In this document: positions 33,843-43,002 of the stretch, piece after piece
Position numbering within the stretch: the stretch's first letter is position 1
How the letters are laid out: each line of letters begins with the position of its first letter
Assembly (NCBI RefSeq): GCF_006937785.1
Contig: NZ_SJEE01000025.1
Coordinates: 1-64,000 of the forward strand
Direction: 5' to 3'
Length of the DNA stretch: 64,000 nucleotides
From: Pseudanabaena sp. UWO311
GTDB lineage: Bacteria > Cyanobacteriota > Cyanobacteriia > Pseudanabaenales > Pseudanabaenaceae
Made by a program: the position numbers and the translations under genes
Notes under the pieces: model-generated
The model's database searches: none
What the model saw: the letters and a program-made list of their open reading frames with translations, nothing else
What the model was told of the DNA's origin: nothing

Positions 33843-35960
33843 ATGGAAACAACATCCTTAGATGCAAATCCAATAACAGATGTAAATCCAGATGCAAGTC
33901 TAGATTCACATCTAGATGTGAATCCAGATGCAGAGCCTAGTCAACCCTCAAGTTTGACGAATAATCAAATTAATGGGACTATTAACAATCTTCCTATCAC
34001 TAATCTAAATCTGGATCGAGAGTCATCAAACAGCATTTTGCCAGAAGAATTGGCAGGAATAAAACTTTCACATACCAAACAAAAAGGGGACTGCCTATAT
34101 CTCTATAGTCAAGATCGAGAAGTAAGCTGTGCAAAGCAGATATTGGAGGCGATCGCCCCAAGCACACAGGATTTAGAAAGTTCAGTTTTATATGCCGAAG
34201 GTATCCACCGTCTTAAGTTGCATGGCAATGCATGGGCGTTAGGTCTTGATTTACCGATCGCTCCATCAGCGCTCGTCGCTGCTGAAATTATTGCGGCTTT
34301 ACTCACCAGCTTTCGTCAAGATCCGCAACTAGCACCCAAACTTGCTCAAACTAAGCTGAAGTTACTCTTACAAAATAATTGCCTCAACTTGTTGTGTGAG
34401 ACTCGCGCCGAGATTTTGCAAGCAGAGATGGTACTGCCCATGCTAAATACTCTGCGAACAGTGAGTGCATCGGAATATTTCCAATCGGTAACGGTATCGA
34501 GCCGCGTCATTGGCGAGAAAAAGCCGAGTTGGTCTTTTGAAATTGATTTGTTAGCGATCGGCATCCCGAACCCCAATGAAGAAGAGTTATTTGCCGCCGA
34601 AAATGTAGAAGATCACAGCATTGCATTTATCAGCGAAGATGAAGAGCCTAATGCTTGGCAGAAATTAGGTAGATATACTGGGGCGAAACTACTTGCGATT
34701 GGTCAGACGATTTTGAGTCTGGAATGGCTAGGGCAAACATCACCTAAAATGCTCTCTTTACCTGCTTGTATAGCAAGCTTAGCGATCGGGGTTGGGACAA
34801 CGATCGCCATTGATCGCACTCTCAGTAATTACGATCAGCCCGATCAGTCAACCAAATTTGTAATCGCTGATTCTAAGATCAATTTGCCAGCAAACCAGCC
34901 AGATAATGCTCACGAAAAGAGCCTTACCAATAAATCTGCCCTTAATTTTAATATCGCTTTATTCAATGAAAAATTAGCTCTTCTTGATTGGCAGATCACA
35001 AATAAACAGCGATCGCCAGAAATTCTAATTGTTGGCAGTTCCAGAGCCTTACGCGGGCTTGAGCCCAAAACATTAGAAAAAGCATTGACTAACAAAGGAT
35101 ATAAAGACATCAGTGTCTTTAATCTTGGGATTGATGGTGCAACCGCTAAGGTTGTGAATCTGCAAATCACCCAAATTCTGACCCAGCCACAACTGCCGCG
35201 CATGATTATTTGGGCAGATGGTTTGAGAGCTTTTAATAGTAGCCGCAGTGACCTGACCTATGACGAAATCACTGCCTCCGTCGGCTACAAACAATTGCAG
35301 GAAGCACTCAAAAATAAAGGTGTTAGTCCAAATCCTATAACTAATCCAACAGAGATATCTAATAAATCCCCAAATCCGATCGCCCAATCCTTTGATCTGC
35401 TGTTTGCCACTTCTTCTAAGCGTCAAGAAATTCGGACTGCGCTAGTCAAGAAATTTGATCGCAATACACATATGCTTAGCAACAGCGAATCCCTGCTCGC
35501 TGCGACAATGCCCAGTACAGTCACTGCCCTTGATCCCAAAGGTTTTGTTGCTTTTGATGTCACCTTCGATCCTAATACCTATTTTCAAAAATTTCCTCAA
35601 GTTCCAGGCGACTACGATCTTGACTATCGAAACTTTGAAACTAATGGCTCCCAGTTCGAGGCTTTTGCAAATGTAGTTGACTTTTGCCGCCGCAATAATA
35701 TTGAGCTTTTAGTCATGAATATGCCTTTACATGCGACATATCTTGATCAAGTTCGTAGCCGCTATGAAGCTACGTTCAATAGCAGAATGCAAGAGCTTTC
35801 TTTACGTGAAGGATTTACTTATCTCGACCTGTCTCAAGCGATTTTAAATCAAGCCGATCTTTTTTCTGACCCTAGCCACTTAAATAAAAAAGGTGCGATC
35901 GCTATTTCTCAACTCCTTGTCCAAAACCCCAAAATTCGTTGGCAAGTCCTCAAAAAATAA
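33843..35960 (+). CDS. DUF1574 domain-containing protein
   Basis: A 705-residue protein. The N-terminus is a low-complexity Asn/Asp/Pro stretch with a short repeat (NPDAS, DVNPDAE). Residues about 60-210 form an unknown alpha/beta region; a hydrophobic segment (CIASLAIGVGTTIAI) lies near 310-325. The C-terminal half is DUF1574: ILIVGSSRALRGLEPKTLE with the Ser-containing start of an SGNH-like fold and DPSHLNKKGAIAISQLL with the Asp-x-x-His pair at the end. That suggests an acyl-esterase or acetyl-transfer fold acting outside the membrane on surface polysaccharide. Substrate unknown. Confidence 0.75.
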   Translation: METTSLDANPITDVNPDASLDSHLDVNPDAEPSQPSSLTNNQINGTINNLPITNLNLDRESSNSILPEELAGIKLSHTKQKGDCLYLYSQDREVSCAKQILEAIAPSTQDLESSVLYAEGIHRLKLHGNAWALGLDLPIAPSALVAAEIIAALLTSFRQDPQLAPKLAQTKLKLLLQNNCLNLLCETRAEILQAEMVLPMLNTLRTVSASEYFQSVTVSSRVIGEKKPSWSFEIDLLAIGIPNPNEEELFAAENVEDHSIAFISEDEEPNAWQKLGRYTGAKLLAIGQTILSLEWLGQTSPKMLSLPACIASLAIGVGTTIAIDRTLSNYDQPDQSTKFVIADSKINLPANQPDNAHEKSLTNKSALNFNIALFNEKLALLDWQITNKQRSPEILIVGSSRALRGLEPKTLEKALTNKGYKDISVFNLGIDGATAKVVNLQITQILTQPQLPRMIIWADGLRAFNSSRSDLTYDEITASVGYKQLQEALKNKGVSPNPITNPTEISNKSPNPIAQSFDLLFATSSKRQEIRTALVKKFDRNTHMLSNSESLLAATMPSTVTALDPKGFVAFDVTFDPNTYFQKFPQVPGDYDLDYRNFETNGSQFEAFANVVDFCRRNNIELLVMNMPLHATYLDQVRSRYEATFNSRMQELSLREGFTYLDLSQAILNQADLFSDPSHLNKKGAIAISQLLVQNPKIRWQVLKK

Positions 35961-35962
35961 AT

Positions 35963-35993
35963 CAGAGGTAAGTTGCGTCGCAACATACCTCTG
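35963..35993. repeat. Gene-end hairpin after the DUF1574 gene
   Basis: CAGAGGTA-A-GTTGC pairs with its complement around GTC, with one bulged pair. It begins 3 bp after the stop codon. No T run follows. Confidence 0.6.
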
Positions 35994-36181
35994 GTTCTCA
36001 CTCAAATTTTTAGCTTGATTTTGTAAAACTATGAAACACTTGTGCTATTTTTGCCCAATATAGTTATGCAAACAGCTATGATCGCCTTACATTGCTTTGC
36101 GATCGCTATTTAAAAATATTACTTTGCGATCTCAAAGGTCTAATCTCACTTGGGTAATGAACTCTTAGGAACTCTTGGGCT

Positions 36182-38197
36182 ATGAATACATCAGATCAAG
36201 CGCCAACTACCGCCTCAGGCTTAAAAAATAGGACCAAAGCTCTTGCCAAACGGGGAGGTCGCACTCCCTTCGAGAGCAAACTGATTCAAGCAGGACACGC
36301 AACTTCAGACCAGTTCGATCGCGCTGTCAAGGATAGCCAAGAACAAAATGTTCCATTTATTAGTGTCCTAGAGCAAATTCTGGGGCAGCAGCTCGCTCCC
36401 GACATTACCCGCTATTACAAACGTCAACAGCTTTTTGAACTGCGTGTTCTTTACGGTATCGAACCAATCGATCCTGATGTCGAAATTGACAAATTTGATA
36501 TTGCCTCACTAAGCACCTTACTCGACTCTAACATTATCCCAATTTCCAGTTGTCGAGACTGCGAGATGCTACCTCTAGTTAAGACAGAGAACAGCATCAC
36601 GCTCGCCTTGGTTTCACCTGACAGCTACAAAGTCCAAAATGAGATCGCTCGACTACTCAAAAATTTGACGGTTGTCAGGAGAGTTATTTCACGCGAAGAT
36701 TTTCATCGCACCTTTGACAACATTGTCCAATTCCAAGTCAACAAAAGCGCCAAAGCTGAAGGCGCTATTAGTGATGAAGATCTCCAAGTTAAAGATGATG
36801 TCTTCGGTGAAGATATTGCTGATACGGATCAAGGCGATGAGCTCATGGTTGGGGGTGAAAACTCAGCACCAATCATCAGCCTCGTCGATAAAATCCTTGT
36901 TAAAGCTCTTAAGGAAGGATGCTCAGACATTCACATCGAACCACAGGAAAAAGACCTCTGCATCCGTCTGCGGAAGGATGGCGTACTCCGCGAATACTTC
37001 TTTCTCAGCGAGAATAAGCGCTTACCCAAAAATATTATTAACGCGGTAATTTCACGCTTCAAGATTATTTCTAATCTGAACATCGCTGAAAAGCGCGTTC
37101 CTCAAGATGGCAAACTGAAACGCAACTTCCAAGGTCGGCGTGTAGACTTTCGGGTAAATACTTGTCCCACTCAAAACGGTGAAAAAGTATGTCTGCGAAT
37201 CCTCGATAACTCCAATACTCAACTTGGACTTAACAAGTTGATCAGTGATCCTGAAAGCTTAGAACTGATGCAAAGCTTTGCCAAACGTCCCTATGGACTA
37301 ATTCTTGTTACAGGACCTACTGGATCAGGCAAAACCACCACTCTATATTCGACCCTTGCCGAATGTAATGACCCTGGAATCAACATCAGTACAGCGGAAG
37401 ATCCTGTCGAATATAATTTGCCTGGGTTGACCCAATGCCAAGTGCTACGGGAAAAGGGCATGACCTTTGCCAGTATTTTGCGCGCTTTTCTGCGTCAAGA
37501 TCCTGATGTAATTCTTGTAGGAGAAACGAGAGATGCTGAAACTGCAAAAACTGCGATCGAGGCGGCACTAACAGGTCACTTAGTTCTCACTACTTTACAT
37601 ACCAACGACGCACCCAGTAGTATTGCCCGTCTCGAAGAAATGGGCGTAGAGCCATTTATGGCAAGTACAGCCATCATTGGTGTACTTGCCCAACGTCTCC
37701 TTCGCCGAATTTGTGACAACTGCCGCATCCCCTATAACCCCAGCCAAGAAGAACTCGATCGCTTCGGTCTACCCAGCAGCGACCTCGAAAAGACCTTCTA
37801 CCGAGCTAATGTCGTCAACCGTGAAGCCATGCTTCCAGGGCAACGTGTCTGTCCAAAATGTAGCGGTTCTGGCTATAAAGGGCGTGCAGGTGTGTACGAG
37901 ATCATGAAAATGACTGAACGCTTGCAAAGTGCAATCAACAAAGGAGCAACCACCGAGGTTATCAAGGAGATAGCTGTCCAAGAAGGGATGAAAACCCTAA
38001 TGGCATATGCTTTTGACTTGGTAAGAGAAGGCGCTACTTCTCTAGATGAGGTACTCAGAGTCGTATATACAGACAAAGGCAGAGAAGCCGAAGAACGCGC
38101 TCGACGCGGTAAAGGACTGGAATGTGACAACTGTGATGCTATGCTCACACCCGAAACAATTGAATGTCCTTACTGCACCACGCCTAGAACTTTCTAA
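36182..38197 (+). CDS. pilB: Type IV pilus extension ATPase PilB
   Basis: A 671-residue hexameric motor that powers pilus extension. The N-terminal GspE-like domain covers about residues 30-190; the ATPase core has the Walker A GPTGSGKTT (378-386), the Asp box and Walker B EDPVEYN/DPDVILVGETRD, and the His box LTTLHTNDAPSS. A zinc site is formed by CDNCR and CPKCSGSGYKGR. A second four-cysteine cluster ends the protein (CDNCDAM...CPYC), which is unusual relative to standard PilB. It starts the pilB-pilT-pilC operon. Pili give motility and DNA uptake. Confidence 0.93.
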   Translation: MNTSDQAPTTASGLKNRTKALAKRGGRTPFESKLIQAGHATSDQFDRAVKDSQEQNVPFISVLEQILGQQLAPDITRYYKRQQLFELRVLYGIEPIDPDVEIDKFDIASLSTLLDSNIIPISSCRDCEMLPLVKTENSITLALVSPDSYKVQNEIARLLKNLTVVRRVISREDFHRTFDNIVQFQVNKSAKAEGAISDEDLQVKDDVFGEDIADTDQGDELMVGGENSAPIISLVDKILVKALKEGCSDIHIEPQEKDLCIRLRKDGVLREYFFLSENKRLPKNIINAVISRFKIISNLNIAEKRVPQDGKLKRNFQGRRVDFRVNTCPTQNGEKVCLRILDNSNTQLGLNKLISDPESLELMQSFAKRPYGLILVTGPTGSGKTTTLYSTLAECNDPGINISTAEDPVEYNLPGLTQCQVLREKGMTFASILRAFLRQDPDVILVGETRDAETAKTAIEAALTGHLVLTTLHTNDAPSSIARLEEMGVEPFMASTAIIGVLAQRLLRRICDNCRIPYNPSQEELDRFGLPSSDLEKTFYRANVVNREAMLPGQRVCPKCSGSGYKGRAGVYEIMKMTERLQSAINKGATTEVIKEIAVQEGMKTLMAYAFDLVREGATSLDEVLRVVYTDKGREAEERARRGKGLECDNCDAMLTPETIECPYCTTPRTF

Positions 38198-38200
38198 ATT

Positions 38201-38239
38201 AGTATTTGAGACTTGCTCCTCGCGCAAGTCTCAAATACT
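38201..38239. repeat. 15-bp-arm palindrome after pilB
   Basis: AGTATTTGAGACTTG (38201-38215) and the exact complement (38225-38239) surround CTCCTCGCG. It lies 4 bp after the pilB stop and inside the pilBTC operon, so it may tune rather than end transcription. Confidence 0.7.
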
Positions 38240-38327
38240 GGGTTATAAATTTGTGCGAAGCGCAGTTTTTATTAGCTACATAGGGAATCATGAATTTACT
38301 AGGATTAGATCAGGAGAATAGCCCGCT

Positions 38328-39488
38328 ATGGTAATGGACTACATCATTGAAGACTTGATGGAAGAGGTTGTAGAACGTAAAGGCTCTGACCTTCACATCT
38401 CCGCAGGGCTACCCCCTTATATTCGTATCAATGGTCACCTCACCCGCACCGATCGCGATCCGCTTACCCCTGAAGAATGTCAGCGCTTGATTTTTGCGAT
38501 GCTTAACAACAATCAGCGTAAAGCTCTAGAACAAAACTGGGAGCTAGACTGCTCCTATGGCGTTAAGGGACTAGCCAGATTTCGGGTTAATGTTTACAAA
38601 GATCGAGGAACCTATGCTGCTTGTCTACGAGCGCTTTCTTCCAAAATTCCTGACATGGATGATCTAAACTTACCGCCAATTGTGCGCGAACTTAGTGAAA
38701 AGCCGCGTGGACTAGTGCTAGTTACTGGCCCAACGGGTTCAGGTAAGACCACTACCTTAGCGGCAATGATTCAAACGATTAACAAAACCCGTGCTGAACA
38801 TATTCTCACTGTTGAAGATCCGATTGAATTTGTCTATGAATCTGTAAAGAGTGTGATTCACCAACGTCAAGTTGGTGAAGATACCAAAACCTTTGCTAAT
38901 GCTCTCAAAGCGGCTCTTCGCGAAGATCCAGACGTAATTCTTGTAGGTGAGATGCGCGATTTAGAAACGATTCAGCTCGCTGTATCTGCTGCTGAAACAG
39001 GACACCTAGTATTTGGAACGTTGCATACCAGTTCTGCTTCTCAGACCGTTGATCGCATGGTGGATGTATTCCCGCCAGAGCAGCAGGGGCAAATTCGCGT
39101 ACAACTCTCTAACTCTCTAGTTGCGGTATTAAGCCAAACCCTTGTGCAAAGACATAATCCTCAACCTGGGCAATTTGGACGGGTAATGGCTCAGGAAATT
39201 ATGGTGGTTACACCTGCGATTTCCAACCTGATTCGTGAAGGTAAAACCGCACAGATGTACGGCTTTATCCAAACAGGTGGTAAAGAATCGATGCAAACCC
39301 TTGAATCGGTTTTAGCGAAGCTATATATGGATGGTGATATTACCTTTGAAGCGGCAATGTCTAAGACTTCCCGACCTGAGGAGTTGTTACGCGTTGTTGG
39401 TCCCAACCCAGCCCCAGTGATGAAGCGAAAAGCAACTGGAGATTTGCGATCTCAAGACATGATTAAGTCGCGCTCAATCAGTGGCTAG
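38328..39488 (+). CDS. pilT: Type IV pilus retraction ATPase PilT
   Basis: A 386-residue motor for pilus retraction. The PAS-like N-terminal domain (GSDLHISAGLPPYIRING) and the core with Walker A GPTGSGKTT (134-142), DPDVILVGEMRDLETI, TGHLVFGTLHTSSA and the AIRNLIRE-like end (AISNLIREGKTAQM) are complete. Two start codons are possible: 38328 (ATGGTAATG) and 38334; AGGAGAA precedes both. It works with PilB and PilC on either side. Confidence 0.94.
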   Translation: MVMDYIIEDLMEEVVERKGSDLHISAGLPPYIRINGHLTRTDRDPLTPEECQRLIFAMLNNNQRKALEQNWELDCSYGVKGLARFRVNVYKDRGTYAACLRALSSKIPDMDDLNLPPIVRELSEKPRGLVLVTGPTGSGKTTTLAAMIQTINKTRAEHILTVEDPIEFVYESVKSVIHQRQVGEDTKTFANALKAALREDPDVILVGEMRDLETIQLAVSAAETGHLVFGTLHTSSASQTVDRMVDVFPPEQQGQIRVQLSNSLVAVLSQTLVQRHNPQPGQFGRVMAQEIMVVTPAISNLIREGKTAQMYGFIQTGGKESMQTLESVLAKLYMDGDITFEAAMSKTSRPEELLRVVGPNPAPVMKRKATGDLRSQDMIKSRSISG

Positions 39489-39533
39489 CAAGATAGTTCT
39501 CAACCCATAATTCTTACTAAATGAGGTGCAATA

Positions 39534-40742
39534 ATGGCAAAGTTTAAAGGGAATCTCAAAGACCCGAAAGGCAAAGCTGTGCAGCAGACAATGGTTGCTG
39601 TATCACTAAAAGAAGCCCGTGAGACATGGAAGCAGAAAGGCTTTTATGTTCAAGACATCAAAGAAGTGAAAGGCGGTTTTGATTTTGCCGGCTTCACGAT
39701 GAAAAAGGTTTCGGTTAAGGATTTAGCTTTGTTCTCAAGACAATTAGCAACCTTGGTTAATGCGGGTGTATCGATGGTGCGTGGCTTGGGGGTAATGTGC
39801 GATCAGTGTTCTAATCCTAGACTCAAAATTGCCCTCACTGAAGTTTTGGATGATGTACAGCAAGGTACTAACTTTTCTGATGCTTTGCGTAAGCATCCAA
39901 AGGTATTTGACAAGCTTTATTGCGCGATGGTGCAAGCGGGTGAGACAGGTGGTGTACTAGATGATGTTTTAGCTCGTCTAGCGACATTACTCGAAGATTC
40001 GGCTCGTTTGACTAACCAGATCAAATCTGCGATGACTTATCCGATTGTGGTTTCTTCGATCGCGGTTTTAATCTTCTTAGCGATGTGTATTTTCATCATT
40101 CCTGTGTTTGATGGCGTTTTTAAAAGCTTAGGTGGTGAACTACCTGCATTTACACAAATATTAGTTAATATCAGTAACTTTCTAAAGAGTCCCTCAGTAC
40201 TGATCATCCCAGTTATTATTGTGGTCTCTGGTTTTGTATATAACCGAGTTTATTCAACTCCTGCTGGCAAACTCTACCTTGATGGCGTTTTCTTGAAGTT
40301 GCCTTTGTTTGGAGATCTTGTAGTCAAGACTGCGGTGGCTCGATTTGCTCGGACTTTTGGTTCGCTATCGCGTGCTGGTGTACCAATTTTGGCTTCGCTT
40401 GAAATTACGGCTGAGACCGCAGGTAATCTGGTGATTTCTAATGCGATCGATTCGGCGCGAAATGCTGTCAGAGAAGGTGGTCAAATTGCTCCTGCTATGG
40501 AAAAAACGGAAGTATTCCCTGTGATGGCTTTGCAAATGGTCAGTATTGGTGAAGAAACTGGTGAAATTGATAAGATGCTTATGAAAGTCGCCGACTTTTA
40601 TGAAAACGAAGTTGAAGAAGCGGTAAAAGCGCTGACAAGTTTGATGGAACCATTAATGATCGTTGTATTGGGCGGCATGGTTGGTTCGATTATCGTCGGG
40701 ATGTACTTACCGATCTTCTCAATTATGGACAAGATCAAATAA
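39534..40742 (+). CDS. pilC: Type IV pilus inner-membrane platform protein PilC
   Basis: A 402-residue platform protein (GspF family). Two GspF domains, about 65-190 and 270-395, each with the conserved core (LFSRQLATLVNAGVSMVRGL, FARTFGSLSRAGVPILASLE) and membrane helices, join the cytosolic motors to pilus assembly. The start MAKFKGNLKDPKGK follows TGAGGTGCA. It is the third gene of the operon, 45 bp after pilT. Confidence 0.93.
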   Translation: MAKFKGNLKDPKGKAVQQTMVAVSLKEARETWKQKGFYVQDIKEVKGGFDFAGFTMKKVSVKDLALFSRQLATLVNAGVSMVRGLGVMCDQCSNPRLKIALTEVLDDVQQGTNFSDALRKHPKVFDKLYCAMVQAGETGGVLDDVLARLATLLEDSARLTNQIKSAMTYPIVVSSIAVLIFLAMCIFIIPVFDGVFKSLGGELPAFTQILVNISNFLKSPSVLIIPVIIVVSGFVYNRVYSTPAGKLYLDGVFLKLPLFGDLVVKTAVARFARTFGSLSRAGVPILASLEITAETAGNLVISNAIDSARNAVREGGQIAPAMEKTEVFPVMALQMVSIGEETGEIDKMLMKVADFYENEVEEAVKALTSLMEPLMIVVLGGMVGSIIVGMYLPIFSIMDKIK

Positions 40743-40769
40743 TATAGCCATTGCTATTCATAAAACCCC

Positions 40770-40854
40770 AAAACATAAGAGTCAACGCAAAGCGCCAACT
40801 CTTATGTTTTGTTAATGAGTATAAAAAAGCCCTGCTTACGCAGGGCTTTTTTAT
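40770..40854. terminator. Two stacked hairpins between pilC and miaA
   Basis: A palindrome AAAACATAAGAGT (40770-40782) with complement at 40798-40810, tip region CAACGCAAAGCGCCA, is followed by a classical terminator: ATAAAAAAGCCCTGC (40821-40835), TTAC, and the exact complement (40840-40854). The latter has T runs on both strands and lies at the 3' ends of both convergent genes, covering the miaA stop. Confidence 0.85.
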
Positions 40855-41765
40855 AGGAGTGAGATCGCATCTTCCCAATGACTTCCTGTTCGTAACCAAT
40901 GGATTGGTAAATCGCCATTACCCGAACCGCGAAACCATGTACGCTGGCGTTTAGCAAATTGACAGGTATGAGTTATCGTGAGTAGTTTGGCAGTTTCTAG
41001 ATCGGTTTTATTAGCTAAATAATCGGACATTTCGCCATAGCCCAAAGTTCTTAAAAGCGGCAAATCTGCGCCATAGCGTGTTTGTAAATCGCGAATCTCA
41101 TCAAGCCAGCCATTTTCAAGCATTTGCTCGGTGCGATCGCTAACTAACTTGCGATAAACATCCAGATCCTCACAATCTAGACCAATTTGCACAATGGGAT
41201 AATCAGGCGGCTGCTCGCCTTGCTGAGCCGAAAGTGGTTGCCCTGTGGCATAAAAAACCTCTAGCGATCGCAAAGTTCTGATCTGATCATTAGCATGAAT
41301 TTTGGTAGCTCCCACAGGATCAACCTGTTGCAAAATTTGATAGCAATAAGCTTGTCCTAATTCCTCAAATTGCGATCGCAGTTCTGGCTGTGGCGCTACT
41401 CTAGGAATCTTTAGCCCTGCTGTAATTGCCTTAATATACAAGCCTGAACCGCCGACCAAGATCGGCGTAACTCCCTCAGCATGAAACTTAGCGATTAAAG
41501 TTTGCACCTGATCTTGATAATCCGCTAATGTCAAAGTTTGATTAGGCTCAATAATATCAATCAAGTAATGAGGGACAGCCTGACGTTCTTCTAGAGTCGG
41601 TTTCGCCGTACCGATGTCAAAATGGCGATAAACTTGGCGCGAATCGGCACTCAAAATTGGTGAATTTAAATGTTTGGCAAGGGCGATCGCTAGACTCGTC
41701 TTGCCCGTCGCCGTTGCTCCCAAAATTACAATTAAACCAACAGGTTTTTTGATTGATTCCATCAA
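40851..41765 (-). CDS. miaA: tRNA dimethylallyltransferase
   Basis: A 304-residue enzyme that adds a dimethylallyl group to A37 of tRNAs reading UNN codons. The P-loop is GATATGKTSLA. The catalytic and tRNA-binding regions SADSRQVYRHFDIGTAKP and VGGSGLYIKAIT are present, as is the closing TRQFAKRQ-like segment (THTCQFAKRQRTWFRG). Two ATG codons at 41765 and 41762 are close together; the first is used here. It is convergent with pilC. Confidence 0.93.
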   Translation of the reverse strand: MMESIKKPVGLIVILGATATGKTSLAIALAKHLNSPILSADSRQVYRHFDIGTAKPTLEERQAVPHYLIDIIEPNQTLTLADYQDQVQTLIAKFHAEGVTPILVGGSGLYIKAITAGLKIPRVAPQPELRSQFEELGQAYCYQILQQVDPVGATKIHANDQIRTLRSLEVFYATGQPLSAQQGEQPPDYPIVQIGLDCEDLDVYRKLVSDRTEQMLENGWLDEIRDLQTRYGADLPLLRTLGYGEMSDYLANKTDLETAKLLTITHTCQFAKRQRTWFRGSGNGDLPIHWLRTGSHWEDAISLL

Positions 41766-41862
41766 TGGTTAAGAATAGTGACGACAAGCCCAACAGAACA
41801 GATATGAAATTAATTGCAGCGATAATAGATGTATAGCATTCCTCGTATGAGAGGAGGGCAAA

Positions 41863-42327
41863 ATGAAAACTAAATTAGTTGCAATTTTAGCCGTGATCGG
41901 AATTGGATGGGCAAGCCCTTTAGAAGCATACGATCCTGTCCAAGTTAAACAACTGATCAGTACTAAACAATGTGCAGGCTGCGATTTAACTAACGCAAAT
42001 CTTGCAGGGATCGATTTGAGCCAATCTCACTTAATCGGTGCTGCCTTAATGGGTGCAAACTTAAGCGGTACAAACCTCACCAACGCTAACTTGGAAGGCG
42101 CAGATCTTACTGGGGCAAAACTGGAAAAAGCCAATCTCACTAAGGCTTTTTTGACTGATGCAATTCTTAATGACACCAATTTAAAGAGTGCAAACTTTAC
42201 TAACGCTGTGTTAATCCATGCGAATTTACGCAGGGCAGATATTAACAATACCATCTTCAAAAATGCCAACTTGAAAGGTGCTGACTTTACTGGCACAAAT
42301 TACAGTCTAGCCACCACTGATGAATGA
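41863..42327 (+). CDS. Exported pentapeptide-repeat protein
   Basis: A 154-residue protein with a signal peptide (to about residue 22, SPLEA) and about 20 pentapeptide repeats of the A(N/D)LxX type (ANLSGTNLTNANLEGADLTG). These coil into a right-handed quadrilateral beta-helix. A pair of cysteines lies in CAGCDL at the start, a motif often seen in cyanobacterial exported members. Periplasmic location is predicted. The partner is unknown. AGAGGAGG at 41850-41857 is a strong ribosome binding site. Confidence 0.82.
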   Translation: MKTKLVAILAVIGIGWASPLEAYDPVQVKQLISTKQCAGCDLTNANLAGIDLSQSHLIGAALMGANLSGTNLTNANLEGADLTGAKLEKANLTKAFLTDAILNDTNLKSANFTNAVLIHANLRRADINNTIFKNANLKGADFTGTNYSLATTDE

Positions 42328-42332
42328 TTTCC

Positions 42333-42373
42333 AGTAATTAAAAGATGGCGCTTCGCGCCGCCTTTTAATTACT
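42333..42373. repeat. 19-bp-arm palindrome over the nuclease stop
   Basis: AGTAATTAAAAGATGGCGC (42333-42351) pairs with 42355-42373 around TTC with two mismatches. It separates the convergent pentapeptide gene (6 bp) and nuclease gene, whose stop codon lies in the right arm. Confidence 0.75.
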
Positions 42374-42946
42374 TAATTGGCGGCGAAAGTCTCTAGGACT
42401 GAGGCGTAATGGGTTTTGGGTGTCCCAAATTCCTAGCTCTTGTAGTCTTGCTTTTGATTGAGCGCGGCTAATTCTTGCGTCATACTTTACATTGGGTGAA
42501 TAGGAATCAGCGATCGCAAGTCCCTCTGACACTAAATATTGATTAACTAATAAATTATCTTTCCAAATATAAGCAAGCCAGCGATCAGAGTTATCTTTTT
42601 GCTTGACATCAAACTCTAAAATCACTTTCTGCTCTTTAATGAGATCCGACAAACTCTGGCGAGCTCGATCGCCCCAAGGAGACTGCTCTTTGAGTGGTGC
42701 ACTAATACCTAGCAACCGCACTCTTTGCACAGTCATATTTGGATTGCTCACAACTGAAGCTTCGACTGTTTGTCCACTAATAACCCGATTAATAATCCAG
42801 AGTTCGCCATTTACTTTGTCCTTGGGTTGCGTAAAAGCGATCACCATATTTGCGATCGACAAAAAGGCAATTAATAGCACAACCAAAATAAATGAACGTG
42901 ATGGGGACTTAGCGATCGCGTTTTCTTTTCCTGTTTTAGATTTCAT
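42365..42946 (-). CDS. Thermonuclease (SNase) family protein
   Basis: A 193-residue protein with one N-terminal membrane segment (FILVVLLIAFLSIANMVIAF). A staphylococcal-nuclease-like domain follows with VQRVRLLGISAPLKEQSPWG (catalytic Arg and Glu region) and DRWLAYIWKD (second Arg region). The calcium ligands could not be fully verified by eye. Anchored extracytoplasmic nucleases of this type degrade external nucleic acids. It could use the same phosphate economy as the RTX protein at the right edge, but there is no link in sequence. Confidence 0.75.
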   Translation of the reverse strand: MKSKTGKENAIAKSPSRSFILVVLLIAFLSIANMVIAFTQPKDKVNGELWIINRVISGQTVEASVVSNPNMTVQRVRLLGISAPLKEQSPWGDRARQSLSDLIKEQKVILEFDVKQKDNSDRWLAYIWKDNLLVNQYLVSEGLAIADSYSPNVKYDARISRAQSKARLQELGIWDTQNPLRLSPRDFRRQLSN

Positions 42947-42966
42947 AGGCGTGCTGCATAATTCAA

Positions 42967-43000
42967 AGGTTAAAGGGCGCTTCTTCGCGCCCTTTAACCT
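42967..43000. terminator. Palindrome after the ferredoxin gene
   Basis: AGGTTAAAGGGCGC (42967-42980) pairs exactly with 42987-43000 around TTCTTC. It starts two bases beyond the ferredoxin stop on the minus strand and lies upstream of the nuclease gene. Confidence 0.7.
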
Positions 43001-43002
43001 AT

